From contig NW_003101662.1 of assembly GCF_000003855.2 (NCBI RefSeq), positions 374,441-438,440 of the forward strand: a stretch of 64,000 nucleotides of DNA. Direction: 5' to 3'. Made by a program: the position numbers and the translations under genes. Position 1 is the first letter of the stretch, and every line of letters begins with the position of its first letter. Under the pieces are notes generated by a model, which saw only the letters and a list, made by a program, of their open reading frames with translations, did no database searches and was not told where the DNA came from. Shown piece after piece: positions 38,084 to 50,900 of the stretch. Origin of the DNA: Blastomyces gilchristii SLH14081. Lineage: Eukaryota > Ascomycota > Eurotiomycetes > Onygenales > Ajellomycetaceae.

Positions 38084-38401
38084 TGTGATGAGCTGCACTT
38101 AATTAATTATATAGACTATTCTGTTACACTTTATAGATTTTTATAACTCTGATTCTCAGTTACTAATTCTCAGCTGAAAATCTATGAAATTTTTATTCTT
38201 TCACTCTGAAGCTTTATTATATATAAAAACCTCTATTCTTCTACTCTGAAGTTTCATTATATATATCACTGTGTATGTATATAAATATTCACTTTAATTG
38301 CTGCTTTTCACACTTTCTCTTTCTTTTCTTCTCTAATGTTTTTCTCTTTGTTATATAAGATCTATATATTATATCAATCTATTCAGCGTAGACCTCTTAT
38401 A
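38084..38401 (-). repeat. Solo LTR of gypsy family 2 with AAAAT target duplication
   Basis: 318 bases, inverted relative to the coordinates and homologous to 24010-24302. AAAAT occurs directly before (38079-38083) and directly after (38402-38406). No internal gypsy sequence adjoins, so it is a solo LTR left by recombination. Confidence 0.85.
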
Positions 38402-38469
38402 AAAATCAATTATTAAATATTTTTATCTTAATATATTTTAATATTCTGTAAAATATCTCTTTATATTCT

Positions 38470-38727
38470 TGTAAGAATAAGTGCTCGCAGGCGATTATTC
38501 GGGTGTTTGCAGCTTAGCGTGATATGTACTGTTAACTACTAGAAGTATTTATGATAGAAAGATAAAATGTAGAGGTTAAATGTATAATAGCATTCAAGCT
38601 GAGTTATGAATAGTATTTGTGAACTTCAGTCTATATAGTTATGTATAGTCAAGAGCTGCTAGCTCTATTAATTATATAAGAGATAGAAATAGAGATAAAG
38701 AATCTGTGAGAAGTGAGATTTCTTACA
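38470..38727 (-). repeat. 3' LTR of gypsy family 1
   Basis: 258 bases beginning TGTAAGAATAAG and ending TTTCTTACA. It retains a few CpG sites near its left end (GCTCGCAGGCG) that the other LTR has lost. Confidence 0.9.
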
Positions 38728-41700
38728 TATTCTTCTCTCTCTAAGGCTTTGTCTGTGAAGTCTTTCACTGAGTGACTTCATAGAATCAGCTCAGCACTGC
38801 AGTGATACTCACTAAAAACCCTTCATATCTATAAAAAATCTCAGTGAGAAAAAATCCCTTGTTATTATAAAAAGAAAAGAGTCTGTTACTCAGTTTCTTA
38901 TTCTGTGAGATTCTTTATAATCTACAGATTCTTCTCTGACTATCACATAGATTTATCTTATATCTTTTATATAGAAGAGTTTCAGTTGACTCTCAATCAT
39001 TTTTATAAGATTCTTATATAATCATTATATAGATTTATCTCATAGATGAATCACTCTCTATAAGATCATTCTTATCAAAGAGAAGTATTTATGAGTTGAT
39101 CTTTCACTTATTCTTGTGAATCATTGTTCTTTGACACTGTAGAATTATGAGAAATTTTTCATTCTTTCATTAACTCTGTAGAATTATAGAATTAAGATAT
39201 TCATAGTCTGCAATTACTCTTTATAATCATATAGAAAGATTCAGACCTGTGATTCATAATCACTCTTATTTACTAAAGTGATCTGACTGTTTCACAGAAT
39301 CACTCACAGTGTAAGCAAATCTCTCTAAAGTAGTATAAATATTTCAGATCTGTTCACAGAATCTCATCTTCTTTTCTCTTTTTCTATAACAGCTTTTATC
39401 TTTATAAACTGTGAGTATCTCTATTCATCTGTGAAGTGTTTTCACTTAGATGATAGAGAGAGAGTATTTCTGATAATATCTATATATTAATTCAAGAACT
39501 TTTCAAGAATAAAAATTTTTCAATTTCAATATCTTTATAACAATATCTGACTATCACTGAGCTTCTCATGAGTGTCTCTGTGACTTCTCTAATTGCTTTT
39601 TACTGGCTGATGAAGCAGGAATATCACTGTTCATAATCACATCTTCACTCTCTTCAGCTCTGTCATCACATCTGATCTTCAGGTCAGTAGCTCATCTCAT
39701 GCCTTTCTCAGGTCAGTCTCTGACTTCAAGCAGTGCAGTTTCTCTCTTTGCTGTAAGTCTTCTTATAAGTAATTTCTTACAGATTCTAGCTGACAGTTCT
39801 TGTAAAGCTCTCAGTGTTGTCAGTGTCTTCTGCAGCTTCACAGGCCTATGATCACTTTCTCTCTGTCTGCACAATCTCTGACCAGATATATGTAAATATG
39901 TCTAGGTTCTCTATCAATGATTCTCATGCTGCAGTGCATTTTCACAATTTCATTATTGATAAGAGATAAGTCTCTGAGTACTTATAAAATCTGAGTAATC
40001 AAGACAATGTGAATGTTATAAATTCATGATAAGAGTTGATCTGAGCAGATGAGCTCTCTCTTCATATCTCAATTATTTTCAGGCTGAATACTTCAGTATA
40101 ACTGAGAGAGTGAACACAGCTTTGTAAGAAGTATCTGATCACATGCACAGACAGTCAGCTCTCAAGATTCTGTCATAACTGTATATACTCTGATATTCAG
40201 CTTCTCTGAAGTCTGTGCATTTCTAGTAATCTTTGTGTTAAATGCAACAATTGTCTGTATCACAGATATAATACTCTCTGCTTCTTTGAAGAGAAAAATT
40301 AATAGTTATAAGAAGATTGAGTGTTATAGATATTGAGAATATAAGTATGAATTTCTTTTATTTTTTCTTTATTAATCTCTAAATTGTATTCACAGTTCTG
40401 TTTATTTTCTGTTTTTTTAATTTTAATAAGAATATGATTTCTTCTTCTCTTATATACACTGCAGACTATTCATCTCAGTAGAAACTCATCATCTTATAGA
40501 CTAGAGTTTATAAATAATAGTATTAATATCTTTATTATAATTAGATTCTTAGTAAAGATCACATCATTCTGACTTATCAGAATTTACAGTATGAAAGTCA
40601 TGTCTCAGCTTCTGTAGATATCTTATCTATCTGAATGATTTCTAAGTGAACTTATTCATCTTATCAGAATATTCTTATCACTGAATCTTGAATCAGAGCT
40701 TCTGACCTCACTTCTCTGAGTTAATAATTTCTTTGATCTGATATTCTCTTTCACTCTCTAGTGCTTCACAGATAGAGTGATGAGTTATAGAATTCTCTTC
40801 TAAGAATTTCTTATATTCACAGAGTAAAGAGATATGAAAAATATTATATATCTGTAACTCAGATGACAGTTTCAATCTGTAGAACTGTAAGCTAACTTTC
40901 TTTATAATCTTATAAGACTCTGTTTATAAGAGATTCAGCTTCTTACTAGATCTCTGTATAATAATATTTTTTAGACTTAGTCAGACTCTATCATTTTTCT
41001 TAAAACTCTTTATAATATACTTGAAGTCATAGTATCTCTTCTGATACTCTTAAGTCTTTCTCAAGAATTCACAGGCTTTCTCTCAGATATTCTGAATTCT
41101 CTCAGCCTGTTTACAGACATTATCACACTTTATAGTATACTCTTATAAGTTCATCAAGATTATCTGCAGATGAGTCTCAGTGAGCATCTTAAAGAGAGTT
41201 TTATCTATACTGATATGTTTTAAGTTGTTATATATAAACTCTATAAATAATAATCAATATATTCAGTCATTCTGATTGTAATTAACAAAGCACTGCAGAT
41301 ACTGTTTTAATATACTTATCAGATATTCTATCTGATTATCTGTCTATTAGTGAAAAGCTGTGCTTAGATCTTATAAGATCTTCAGTATAGTTATCAGATC
41401 AGATTAGAACTCTTCTATGAAGATTAATTCTCTATCTAAGATAATATTCACAGGTAACTCATGTAACTGAATTATATCATGAATGAAGATATAAGTCAAA
41501 TTCTTTGACTTCAAGTTCTTATAGATGAGTATAAAGTGTGTTATCTTGATAAAGTGATTCACTATCATCAGCACACTGTCAAAGCAGGTATTATATATGT
41601 TCTTGCTTTCAGAGAGACTCACAAGAGCATTCATTTCTAGCTGTTTTCAAGGTTCTTATAAGATGAGTAGAGAAGTAAGTTCTTCATATAATCTGAATCA

Positions 41701-44700
41701 CACTACTCATGAATTCTGATAAATAGTATAAGAATTCACTATCTTCTTCATCAGTTCTTATATCTTCAGTTAGAAGTATTTTCTTACAAGTAACTCATGA
41801 GTTCTAGTATCTGTAAAATGACTCATTAGAGAAGAGTTATAATATCTTTTAATAAGTTCTATACATAGAAACTCATTCACAGATATATAAATCCAGTTCT
41901 CTTTTCATAAGAGATTATTTAAGTCTCTTCAATTCTTTATTTCTGCAGAGTTAGTCTCTGCTGTGAGCAGTTTCTGAATATACTGAGTATATTTATTCTT
42001 CAGTTGTAGTTCAGATAATCTGAATAGAAGATCTTATAAAGACTTATACTCTGTTTCTTCTTATATCAGATCTTTTATAGCACTTCTCAAAGTCTGCAAA
42101 CTCTTCAGATTATAGATACTCTCTTCAAGAATTCTTGCAGAGATTCTCAGAGTATTGACTCTCAGTATTATAGAGAGTAGTTATACAGGCTTTTTCTCTT
42201 TCTCTTCTCTCTTCTCTTACAGAGAATTGAAAGACTCTTCAGTCAATCTCTTTATAACACTTAGTTTGAGCATCTTATAAAGCTTTTCTATCTTCTCTAG
42301 TCTCTCTATATCTGTCACTCTGATCTTCTTAATATAGTCTGATCTGTAAGAGAGTCTGTTCACTGAGTTCTTAGTTCTCTTAATATGTTCTATCTTGAAT
42401 CAGAACTCACTCAGTCTCTGAGCTCAGTAAACCTGCTACTGTAAGAGTTTCTTGATTGAAGTAAACTATTATAAGCTATCATGATCAGTTCTAACAGTAA
42501 TCACTGTTATAAGGTTCTTAAAGTAGTGATATCAGTGACAGAAGAATTTCACTATTATAAGAAGCTTCTAATCATGAATGTCATAGTTGATCTCTGCAGA
42601 TTATATCTTCTATAAGAAAAAGATCACTGAAACTCAGTTCTCATTTGACTGTAGTTATAAGACTATTTCTGAAATTATAAAGAAGAAGATATCTGTCTTC
42701 AATCTGATTAAGAGTAAGAGATCAAAGTAAAACAGTATTACTATATCTGTGAATATCTGTTTTAATCTTATAAAGATTTTATAAGCTTCTGAAGTAAGAA
42801 AGTTCTTACAGTTCTTTCTTCTTAATAATCTTTTCATTCTCTATTCATAGAATAACTTCTTCTTGTTTTCACTCTTTAGCATATCTGTAAGAACTAAGAA
42901 GATTCTTATGAATGCAAGAATAAACTATCTATAGAAATTCACAAAGCTCAGAAAGATCTGAATCTCATAAATACTAGTTAACTTCAGCTATGATAGAATA
43001 GTCTTAACTTATGAAGATTCTATCTGAATATCATCTGCAGTGATTACATATTCTAGGAAATTAATTCAACAGATACTGAAGTTGCACTTTGCAAGCTTAA
43101 TATACAGTTCTGTCTCATCTAAGATCTTCAACACACTTCATACATGCTCAGTGTGTTCTTTCTTCTTCATAGAGTATATCATCACATTATTCAGATATAT
43201 TATCATAAAGACATTCAGATATATATGAAGTGTTTTATTGATAAAAGACTGAAATACTGTAGAGATATTAGTCAGACTAAAAGATATCACTAGATATTTA
43301 AATAATCTCAGTGTAGTTCTAAAGACAGTCTTTCATTCATTTTCAGATTATATTCACAGCTGTGTATATGTATTAATTATATTCAGTTATATGAATATAA
43401 CAGCTCTTATAAGACAGTTAATTACATTCTCAATCAGAGACAGAGAATAATAGCTCTTTATTATCTTAAAGTTCAGATTATGATAATCTATATATAATCT
43501 GAGATCTTTATTCTTCTTCTTTACAAATATCACAGAGACTTCTGTAGAGAACTGTGAAGATCAGATAAAGTCATTCTTCAGATTCTTCTTTATATAGATC
43601 TGCAAGACCTCTGTCTCATAATAAGAGAGCTTATAGATTGATTCTCAGAAGAGTTTCTACTCTTCTATTAAATCTATTATCAGATTCTTCTCACAGTGAG
43701 AAAGAAGCTCAGCTATCTTTACTGAGCTGAATATCTCTGTAAGATCTTGATATTTCTCTAATATCTGAAGCTCAGTTTTCATGACTGTAAGATTCTCAGA
43801 TACTTGTAAAGTTATTATATAGATAAGCTTATCTTCTCTAATCAACTCTACAGTATTAACTGATTCTATCTCTATAAGTAAGTCTGTCAACACTGATCAG
43901 AAGTATAAACCTGACTCACAGACAGCTATATGCAGATTATGTCTTTAAAGTCATGCAAGTTTTAAGTATATATCATCTGTGATGTCTGTGATAATCACAG
44001 TTTTTACAAATCTTCTTCAGATTTCAGAGAGATCTTGTAATTCAAAGATAACTCTTGTGAGTCTCTCAGCTCTCAGATCTGAGTTCTTATACTCTGTTTA
44101 TTATAAGAGCAGATTCTCAGTCTTCATCTTTCAGCTCATTCACTCTGTGAGCTTTAGAAACATTACAGTGACCTGAGATTCTGAGTTCATCAATACTTCT
44201 CATACTTATAGAGCAGCAGCACTGTGACACAGTCTCTTTTCATAAGTAAGCATTTTCATCAGAAGAGTAACAGATTCAGATATTAGTTTTAAAACTCTTA
44301 AGAAGGCTGTTGCTGACTCTGTCTATAACTTCTCAAATTTCTATTTTAATTTATCTGAACAGTTTGTGTGAAGATGTTCTGATTTAGAATAGATGAAGCA
44401 GAGTCTCTTTTTCTTAATCTCTCTATTATACACTCTGTTTATAGAAGCTTATAAGACTCTTTCTCTCTACTCAGCAGTCAGACATGAATCTCTCTATATC
44501 TTGTCATCTTTTTCTAATAAATCTGTTCTCTGTTATTCTGACTCTTGCAGAGCTGATCAGTGATTCACTCTTCACAGATCTGTGACTCTTACAGTGATTT
44601 ATAAGCAGTGAATGAGAATCATCAGTTTCTTCAGAGTCAAGAGCTTAGAGTCTTATTCAATGAGCTTGTTCTGTATATCTTTATTCAGTCTCTTTATAAA

Positions 44701-45458
44701 TATCATTATTCAGGTCTTGTTTCAGAGCCCTGTTTTCACAGATCTTAATTCATATCACAATTTCATAAAATACTGTAAGTAGTCTTTATCAGATTTCTTA
44801 TCTCTTTTTCTAATATTAATAATCACAGCTCAGATGTTCTCTGTTCAGCTTGCAGAGTTCTCTAACTTATTCTCTAGATAGGTCTTGAGAACAGATCAGT
44901 GAGATCTCTCATGATTATTCTCTAGATAATTCAGTCAGTTCTTGACTTCAGTGTAATAGAGATCTGTCATTGTATAGATAATAGCTTCTTCATCTTTCAT
45001 ATCATACAGCTGAGCTTGTGAGTCAATTTCAAATACAAACTTATAAAAGCTTTTATAGATTGTGATTCAATAAGTGGTCTTAAGTAATTACAGCTTAAGA
45101 AAGTTTCTTTTCAGTTCACAGGTATCTCTGAAGATCATATCTAGAGACTCAGTTTAAGAGTGTTTACAGATAGTAAGTATTTCTTGTAGAAAAATAGCTT
45201 AATTCTGTAGAAGATGCTTAAGAATGTTCTTCACTGAGATTGATTTATTCAGAGATTCAGAGAGTTTCTCTGTCACAGATATAAAGAATAATATCTTATA
45301 AGTGATTAATAAGTTCTCTAAGACTTCTTTTACAGAGATTATTCATAATTCAGATGACTGCTTCTGAGTGTCTGCAGTAGAGTTCACAGAGATTGAAGTA
45401 TATAAGTTTCTAGTTCTTTCAGTTATAACAGGCAGTTGCTGACTGACTGAGCTTGAAA

Positions 45459-45716
45459 TGTAAGAATAAGTACTCACAGATGATTATTCAGGTGTTTGCA
45501 GCTTGATATGATATGTACTGTTAACTACTAGAAGTATTTATAATAGAAAGATAAAATGTAGAGATTAAATGTATAATAGCATTTAAGCTGAGTTATGAAT
45601 AGTATTCACAAACTCCAGTCTATATAGTTGTGTGTAGCCAAGGGCTGCTAGCCCTATTGATTACATGAGAGATAGAAATAGAGATAAAGAATTCGTGAGA
45701 AGTGAGATTTCTTACA
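45459..45716 (-). repeat. 5' LTR of gypsy family 1
   Basis: 258 bases, same ends as the partner LTR. Most differences from the partner are C/T or G/A, some with the ancestral base retained here and some there. Confidence 0.9.
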
Positions 45717-46091
45717 ATTCTATATGAGTTATTAAGATTGAAAAGAATTCAGATGTAGTAGTTTAATTCTCTGAAGTCTCTTCACAGTTAATTAATCTTG
45801 TATTAACAGGTATTTGATATAAGATATTTGAATAAAAGAAGCAGCTATTTGAAAAGCTTATTATATAATTATTACATAATTATAATACTTTATAGAAGTG
45901 CAAGAGCTTTATAATCTGTAAAAGAGATTGAATATAATTAATTATTATTGTTATCTAACTAGTAGCTAGTGAAAGCTAAATATATATATGTGAGTCACGT
46001 GAGTTAGAGCTTGTGTAGTAGCTTCAACAAGGTCGGAGTCATGATTATGTAATGAGATTAAGTAACGCACTTAGTAAGGTCAAGTTTTCTG

Positions 46092-46480
46092 TATACATGT
46101 TATGCTATAGAGTTCTGCTATTTCAATTGCTGATTAAGCAGATACACTCAAAACATGCAATGTAAACATAATAAAAGAATTCTTCTATTCAGAGTAAACA
46201 CATTCAATGCTTACACAGGTGTTTTTAAACAAAAGTAAGAAAAAAATAAAAATAATGTAATTCTTTGTAAAAACGTGCTATCCGGGCTATAACCTGTGGA
46301 ATGGTTAATTCATTGTATTCATGTAGGAAGAGCTAGCTATATATATTCATAGCGGAAAAACGTAGGCTGATTATACGACCAGGTTATGGTTGTTCTGCCG
46401 TGCCAGTCGCCGACACTGTCGCCGAACCGTAAAATATAATATAATGGTAAATTAGCTGTGGAATCACTGTAAATGAGTTA
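46092..46480. mobile_element. GC-retaining island with a MITE-like end
   Basis: The stretch 46262-46435 keeps many CG and CC pairs. It includes TGTAGGAAGAGCTAGCTATA, which matches the hairpin arm at 26911-26950. Further right, GTGGAATCACTGTAAA is similar to part of 53790-53812. It looks like a late insertion of the CACGTG/AGCTAGCT MITE family. Confidence 0.4.
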
Positions 46481-47910
46481 TGAACAGAACAAAATCATCA
46501 TTATATTGACAATGTCACTGATTTCTATCTACATAATCACTAATTCTAAAAAATGTCTTATTCACTGAAATTATTCTCTATTGAAAATCTGTCATATCTC
46601 TCTGTAATTTCTTCTGAATTCTCTGAATATCTCTATATCATTGTCATCATTTCCTGTCATATTCACATCAACATTTATTTCAGAGAACTTGTGAATTGAT
46701 ATTGAAGTTTGTGAAGAGTCAGTGTTAATGATCATTCACTGTTTAAGAGAGAGAATTTCAGAGAGATTAGAAGTTATGCATTTACTCATCTATATTATTA
46801 TCAACTTCTATATAAATCTGAGAATCATTTCACTGATTCTAACTTACTTTTTCATCAAGAATGTCAAGAGTTTCAGTGCTACTCATAGCCAGAGAATCAA
46901 CTGAAGTTGAAAGATTGAAGAAGAAAGAGAGAGAAGAATCAACAGCAGTAGCAGAGATGTCAGTGAGAGAGATAAGAAGAGAATTATTACTGTTATCAAA
47001 TTTCTCATCACTGCTGCTACTGTCACTGACTGTAACTGAATTCTTATCAAGATAATCTGCAAATCTCTGAACATGCTTCATTATTTTATACATCTTAATA
47101 GTAATACAGCTAGCTTCAGTATTGATATTATTTGTCAAATTTATGAGATTCTTCATCACTGATTTTTATTCTTTAATATAGCTGACTATCATTCTCAAAA
47201 GCTTGTGATACACTTCAAGCTTGATAGTTTCAATATTAAGTTTTATCTTTTTAATTATGATTTTCTTCTTTTCTACAGCAACTTTTTTCTTTTCAATTTC
47301 TAATTTCACTCTTTCAATATTCAACTTGATCTTCTCAATCTCAATTTTAACTTTTTCAGTGATACTGATGATGATATTCAGAGCTTTCAGAGCAATAGTG
47401 ATACTCTTCATACATTGAGCTTTTACTTTCTATCAGTGAGTTTTAACTTTTTTAATCTATTTTGAAAGATTCTTTACTGATTTCAATATAGCTCTCTTTA
47501 TTATTTTCTTGAAATCATTCAATACAGAAAGATAAAAGTCATGAATTTGAATCAGATTGTTAACTTATTCTTTTAATTCTTCAGAAATAATTGTATATCT
47601 CTTTTTCTCATAATTGTAATTTATGCAAGGCTTTAAGCTTCTCTTCATCTTATCACAAGCAGCATTCAAATGACAGAGAAAAATATACTTAATACAGTGC
47701 TCACACATTGTTCATTTATCAGACTGCTTTGTCAGAGTATTCAGATGACTGCTTGCTTTCTTCTCTTAAGTCTTTGCAGCAGCAGCACAGATACACTTGA
47801 AGATGTTACTTATTATTTTAATACTACTGCTATTATTATTATTACTGTGATTGATACTGCTGCTGTTATTGTTGTTACTATAATTGATACTGATGCAATG
47901 AATTACTGAT
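46481..47910 (-). pseudogene. Unidentified element gene with an acidic Ser-rich and a coiled-coil segment
   Basis: The minus strand keeps two open stretches. 47411-47166 (81 codons) is a Lys/Glu/Ile heptad-rich coiled coil (for example KLEIEKKKVAVEKKKIIIKK). 47159-46839 (106 codons) contains a Ser/Asp run. They are in different frames but adjoin, and could be one decayed protein. Upstream bases to about 47700 also read as charged, broken coding sequence. The family is not recognised. Confidence 0.35.
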
Positions 47911-47999
47911 GTTCTTGATATACTACATAGATAAGATATCTTGACTAGAACTTTTCTAATTAAAAGCTTTCTATTATAACTAGCAGAATACTAATCAGA

Positions 48000-50900
48000 C
48001 TAAGAAATGAAGAAGAGCAGAGTGAGCTGAGTGAGCTGAAAATGATCTTTGCAGTGTATTATTATTGCAAGAAGAAGAAAGAAGAAAAGAAGAAAAAGAA
48101 AAATGTAAGTCTTTATATATATTGTTAATTCATCTTTGCAGATTATTATACAATGAATGTAAATACTTTCATATTTCATCTCTAAGTGTAATTAACATAT
48201 CTGATGAATTTCATTCATATCTTAATACTTTTTGTACAGGCTATCACTGATTGAATTACAGCTATTTTGAATATAAAATCATTTCTATTGACTAGAAACA
48301 AGTGTTCAATGCACTGTCAGAAATATATCTACAGAATTCAAGATTTTCTGATGTAGTGAAATCAGCAAATTCTCTGCAGTCATAACTATACAAATTACAA
48401 GATAGAGAATATAACAACTTTCTTCAGTGAATATCAAGACAGGTATATTCTAATTATATGTATTAAAGTATATATTAACTAATTTATATATAAAACTCAT
48501 AGAAAACTAAATATATTGAAATATAAATAGATTGTGTTAGAAATCTCTACATCACTGATCTGTCTTTCACTGAAAGTGTCTCTGAAAATTTGATCTTTTT
48601 CTGCATCTTCTTCTGCATATCTTTCATCAGATATCTCTTTTTTACTGTTAAGATATTCTGAATCATCTCAGTAAAGTCATCTCTGACAATTTACTGATAT
48701 TCAGAAATATTACTTATCAGATTTCAGAATATCAGAATATTTTATCATTACAGTATAGCTGCAGCAGAATTTTCATTTGTATCAGCATTATTAAATATTT
48801 TGATCTGAGTTATAAGATTGATATATATCTCTATTTTTCAGAATCAGTTTCTAGTTTTTCAATCTGAAGTTTTCAATTCAATATCTTTAACTAATGAATA
48901 TTTAACTTACATTTCATATATCATTGTTCTCACTCAGAGAATCAATCAAAGTCAATAATTCTCTGTACTCAGTAAAAAACCAGAAAGAACTTTTCAGTGA
49001 TAAATGAATCACAGAAGTATTCAAAGATGATTGATTCTTTATAGCAGTTATGTAATCTGATTATCACTGAACTTTCTCTGCTCTTTATCTTCTTCTGTTG
49101 AATATGATTCTATATTAATAAATGATTAGCTAAGTTAGTCAAAAAAATTTTAATATCTCACTGAAAAGTTGATATATTTGCTAAAATCTAATACTACTTA
49201 TCTTCATTTCTTTGAGAGTTCAGAACTTTCATGTTTTAATTGCATTCAGCATCATTATTCTGCTGAATGAAAACATGTATAATGTTTTATTCTTTATTTT
49301 TATCACACTTGTAACTGTTCAATTCAAATTATCTTTATTGAAAGAAAGAAAATACATTCATTTTATCTTCAGATACAGACACTGCTCTGTCAGCTGAATT
49401 TTCTTCTTATATATTTCTGCATCTGAATGCCAGGTTCAGTGATGCCTTTTTGATGAACTGTTTGATATCAGTGATAAGTTTGACTTCTTCTCATCTGGCT
49501 GATATTTATCATTGCTATTATTATATTCATTCTATATTCAGATATATTAATATCAGATTTCTTTTGAAATTGATGATTTGTCTTATTAAACTTATCAGAT
49601 GAGAGAGTTCAGAGAGATCTAGTAGAGCAGAATTCATGACAATATTCATTTTTGAAATCTTGATAAAACTCTGATAAATTTGTGATATGAATTTCAATAA
49701 ATTGCAGGAATATAATTTTGAAATAAAGAAAGTAGTTTGATTGTTAATATTAAATTAATGTAGATTATCACTGATTGCAGCTCTTATTAATATATTTCTT
49801 TTTGATAATTCAATCTCATCTCTTTATTTTATCAAGATCACTCATTTACTTCATTTATATCTTTTCAACTATACAACTTTTTTCTATAAATTATATCAGA
49901 AAGTAAAATGTTGTGTCTGTTTAATTAAAATCTGAAATACTATCTGCTATCTGTCTCTAGACAAGAATCTGAGAATGATCAATCAGAATTTCAATCTCAG
50001 AGTTCTCTTTTCTCAGAAACTGTAAATGAAGATTTCACTGAAAGTGATTCTGATAATGATGCTTCTGATAAAGAAGCATTGCTATTTTCAGTAAGTTTAT
50101 TACTTTTAATGTCTCTATTATTATAAAAACTAACATTCTCTAAAGACAGAGTTATATAATGAGAATGCTGCTGATAATGTTAAGTATATTGAGTAGCTTT
50201 TGAAAGCAGCTACTGAGAAGAATATTTCTGAAAATGATGATCAAGAGAATTCTGATAAGTCAGTCACTGATAATATTAAAATGCCAGCTGCTGATACAAT
50301 TGCTGTTACTATTACTAATCAATTTATTGATTCTGATCCAGTAATTAATATATCTCACAAATACAGTAACTTTGAAATGAATTCATTTATTCTGACAATG
50401 AGACTCTGAGCTGAAGAGTCAGATATTTCCTGAAAAAACTACAAATCATTAATACAAATTCTGTGTTTATTGAAGAATACATCACTGATAAGTCTGCTTT
50501 TAGAAGATCTCTCAACTCTGAAAAAGTAATACAGAGTATAATTTCTGATTTTATCAGTTAAGAAAACCTCAATTTCAATAGTATTATCAATGTAAATATC
50601 AACTCTGAGTTCTGCTCAGAAAAATCTTACTGAATTCTTCATGAGATCACTCTACTTTTAAAATCTGATTCTCTTAATATCTACTCTTCTCAAATCCCCA
50701 ACTTTTCAGCAACAAATGTATATAGAAATGACAGAAATTGTTAATAATCTCACAGAGTTATAACAATCTCACAGTTGAGAAAGCTCAGTCAAATATTATT
50801 CTAATGACTTTATATAATATTTATCAAATAAACCTATTTTTTCTTCTGATTTTATTCAGTATCAGTGTGAGAATCTTGAATGCTTTTATAAATCAGAGTT

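Larger units (their letters stand above)
38470..45716 (-). mobile_element. Complete but dead Ty3/gypsy element with chromodomain (family 1)
   Basis: Two LTRs of 258 bases bound 7.25 kb, with target duplication ATTCT at 38465-38469 and 45717-45721. On the minus strand, domains follow gypsy order. A Gag zinc knuckle at 44359-44400 reads CFIYSKSEHLHTNC, with its second Cys changed to Tyr. Next are a protease/RT linker (43657-43893) and RT with YLDD changed to YLNN at 43186-43197. RNase H lies at 42655-42837 and integrase at 41404-41634 (VNHFIKITHFI). A chromodomain-like stretch lies at about 40560-40760 (VEKIIDSEK). About 1.7 kb separates this from the 3' LTR. Most reading-frame stops are TGA. 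No other copy of the coding part is in the window. Confidence 0.88.
37723..46091. mobile_element. TIR-family copy in reverse orientation, about 0.8 kb once nested insertions are removed
   Basis: The left end at 37723 is the TGCAGAAAG-preceded type; the right end at 46091 is the GTATA type, inverted. Without the gypsy element (38470-45716 plus duplication) and the solo LTR (38084-38401 plus duplication), about 0.8 kb remains. It consists of the same AT-rich subterminal repeats as at 15.9 and 23.6 kb, so this looks like a non-autonomous member. Confidence 0.6.
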
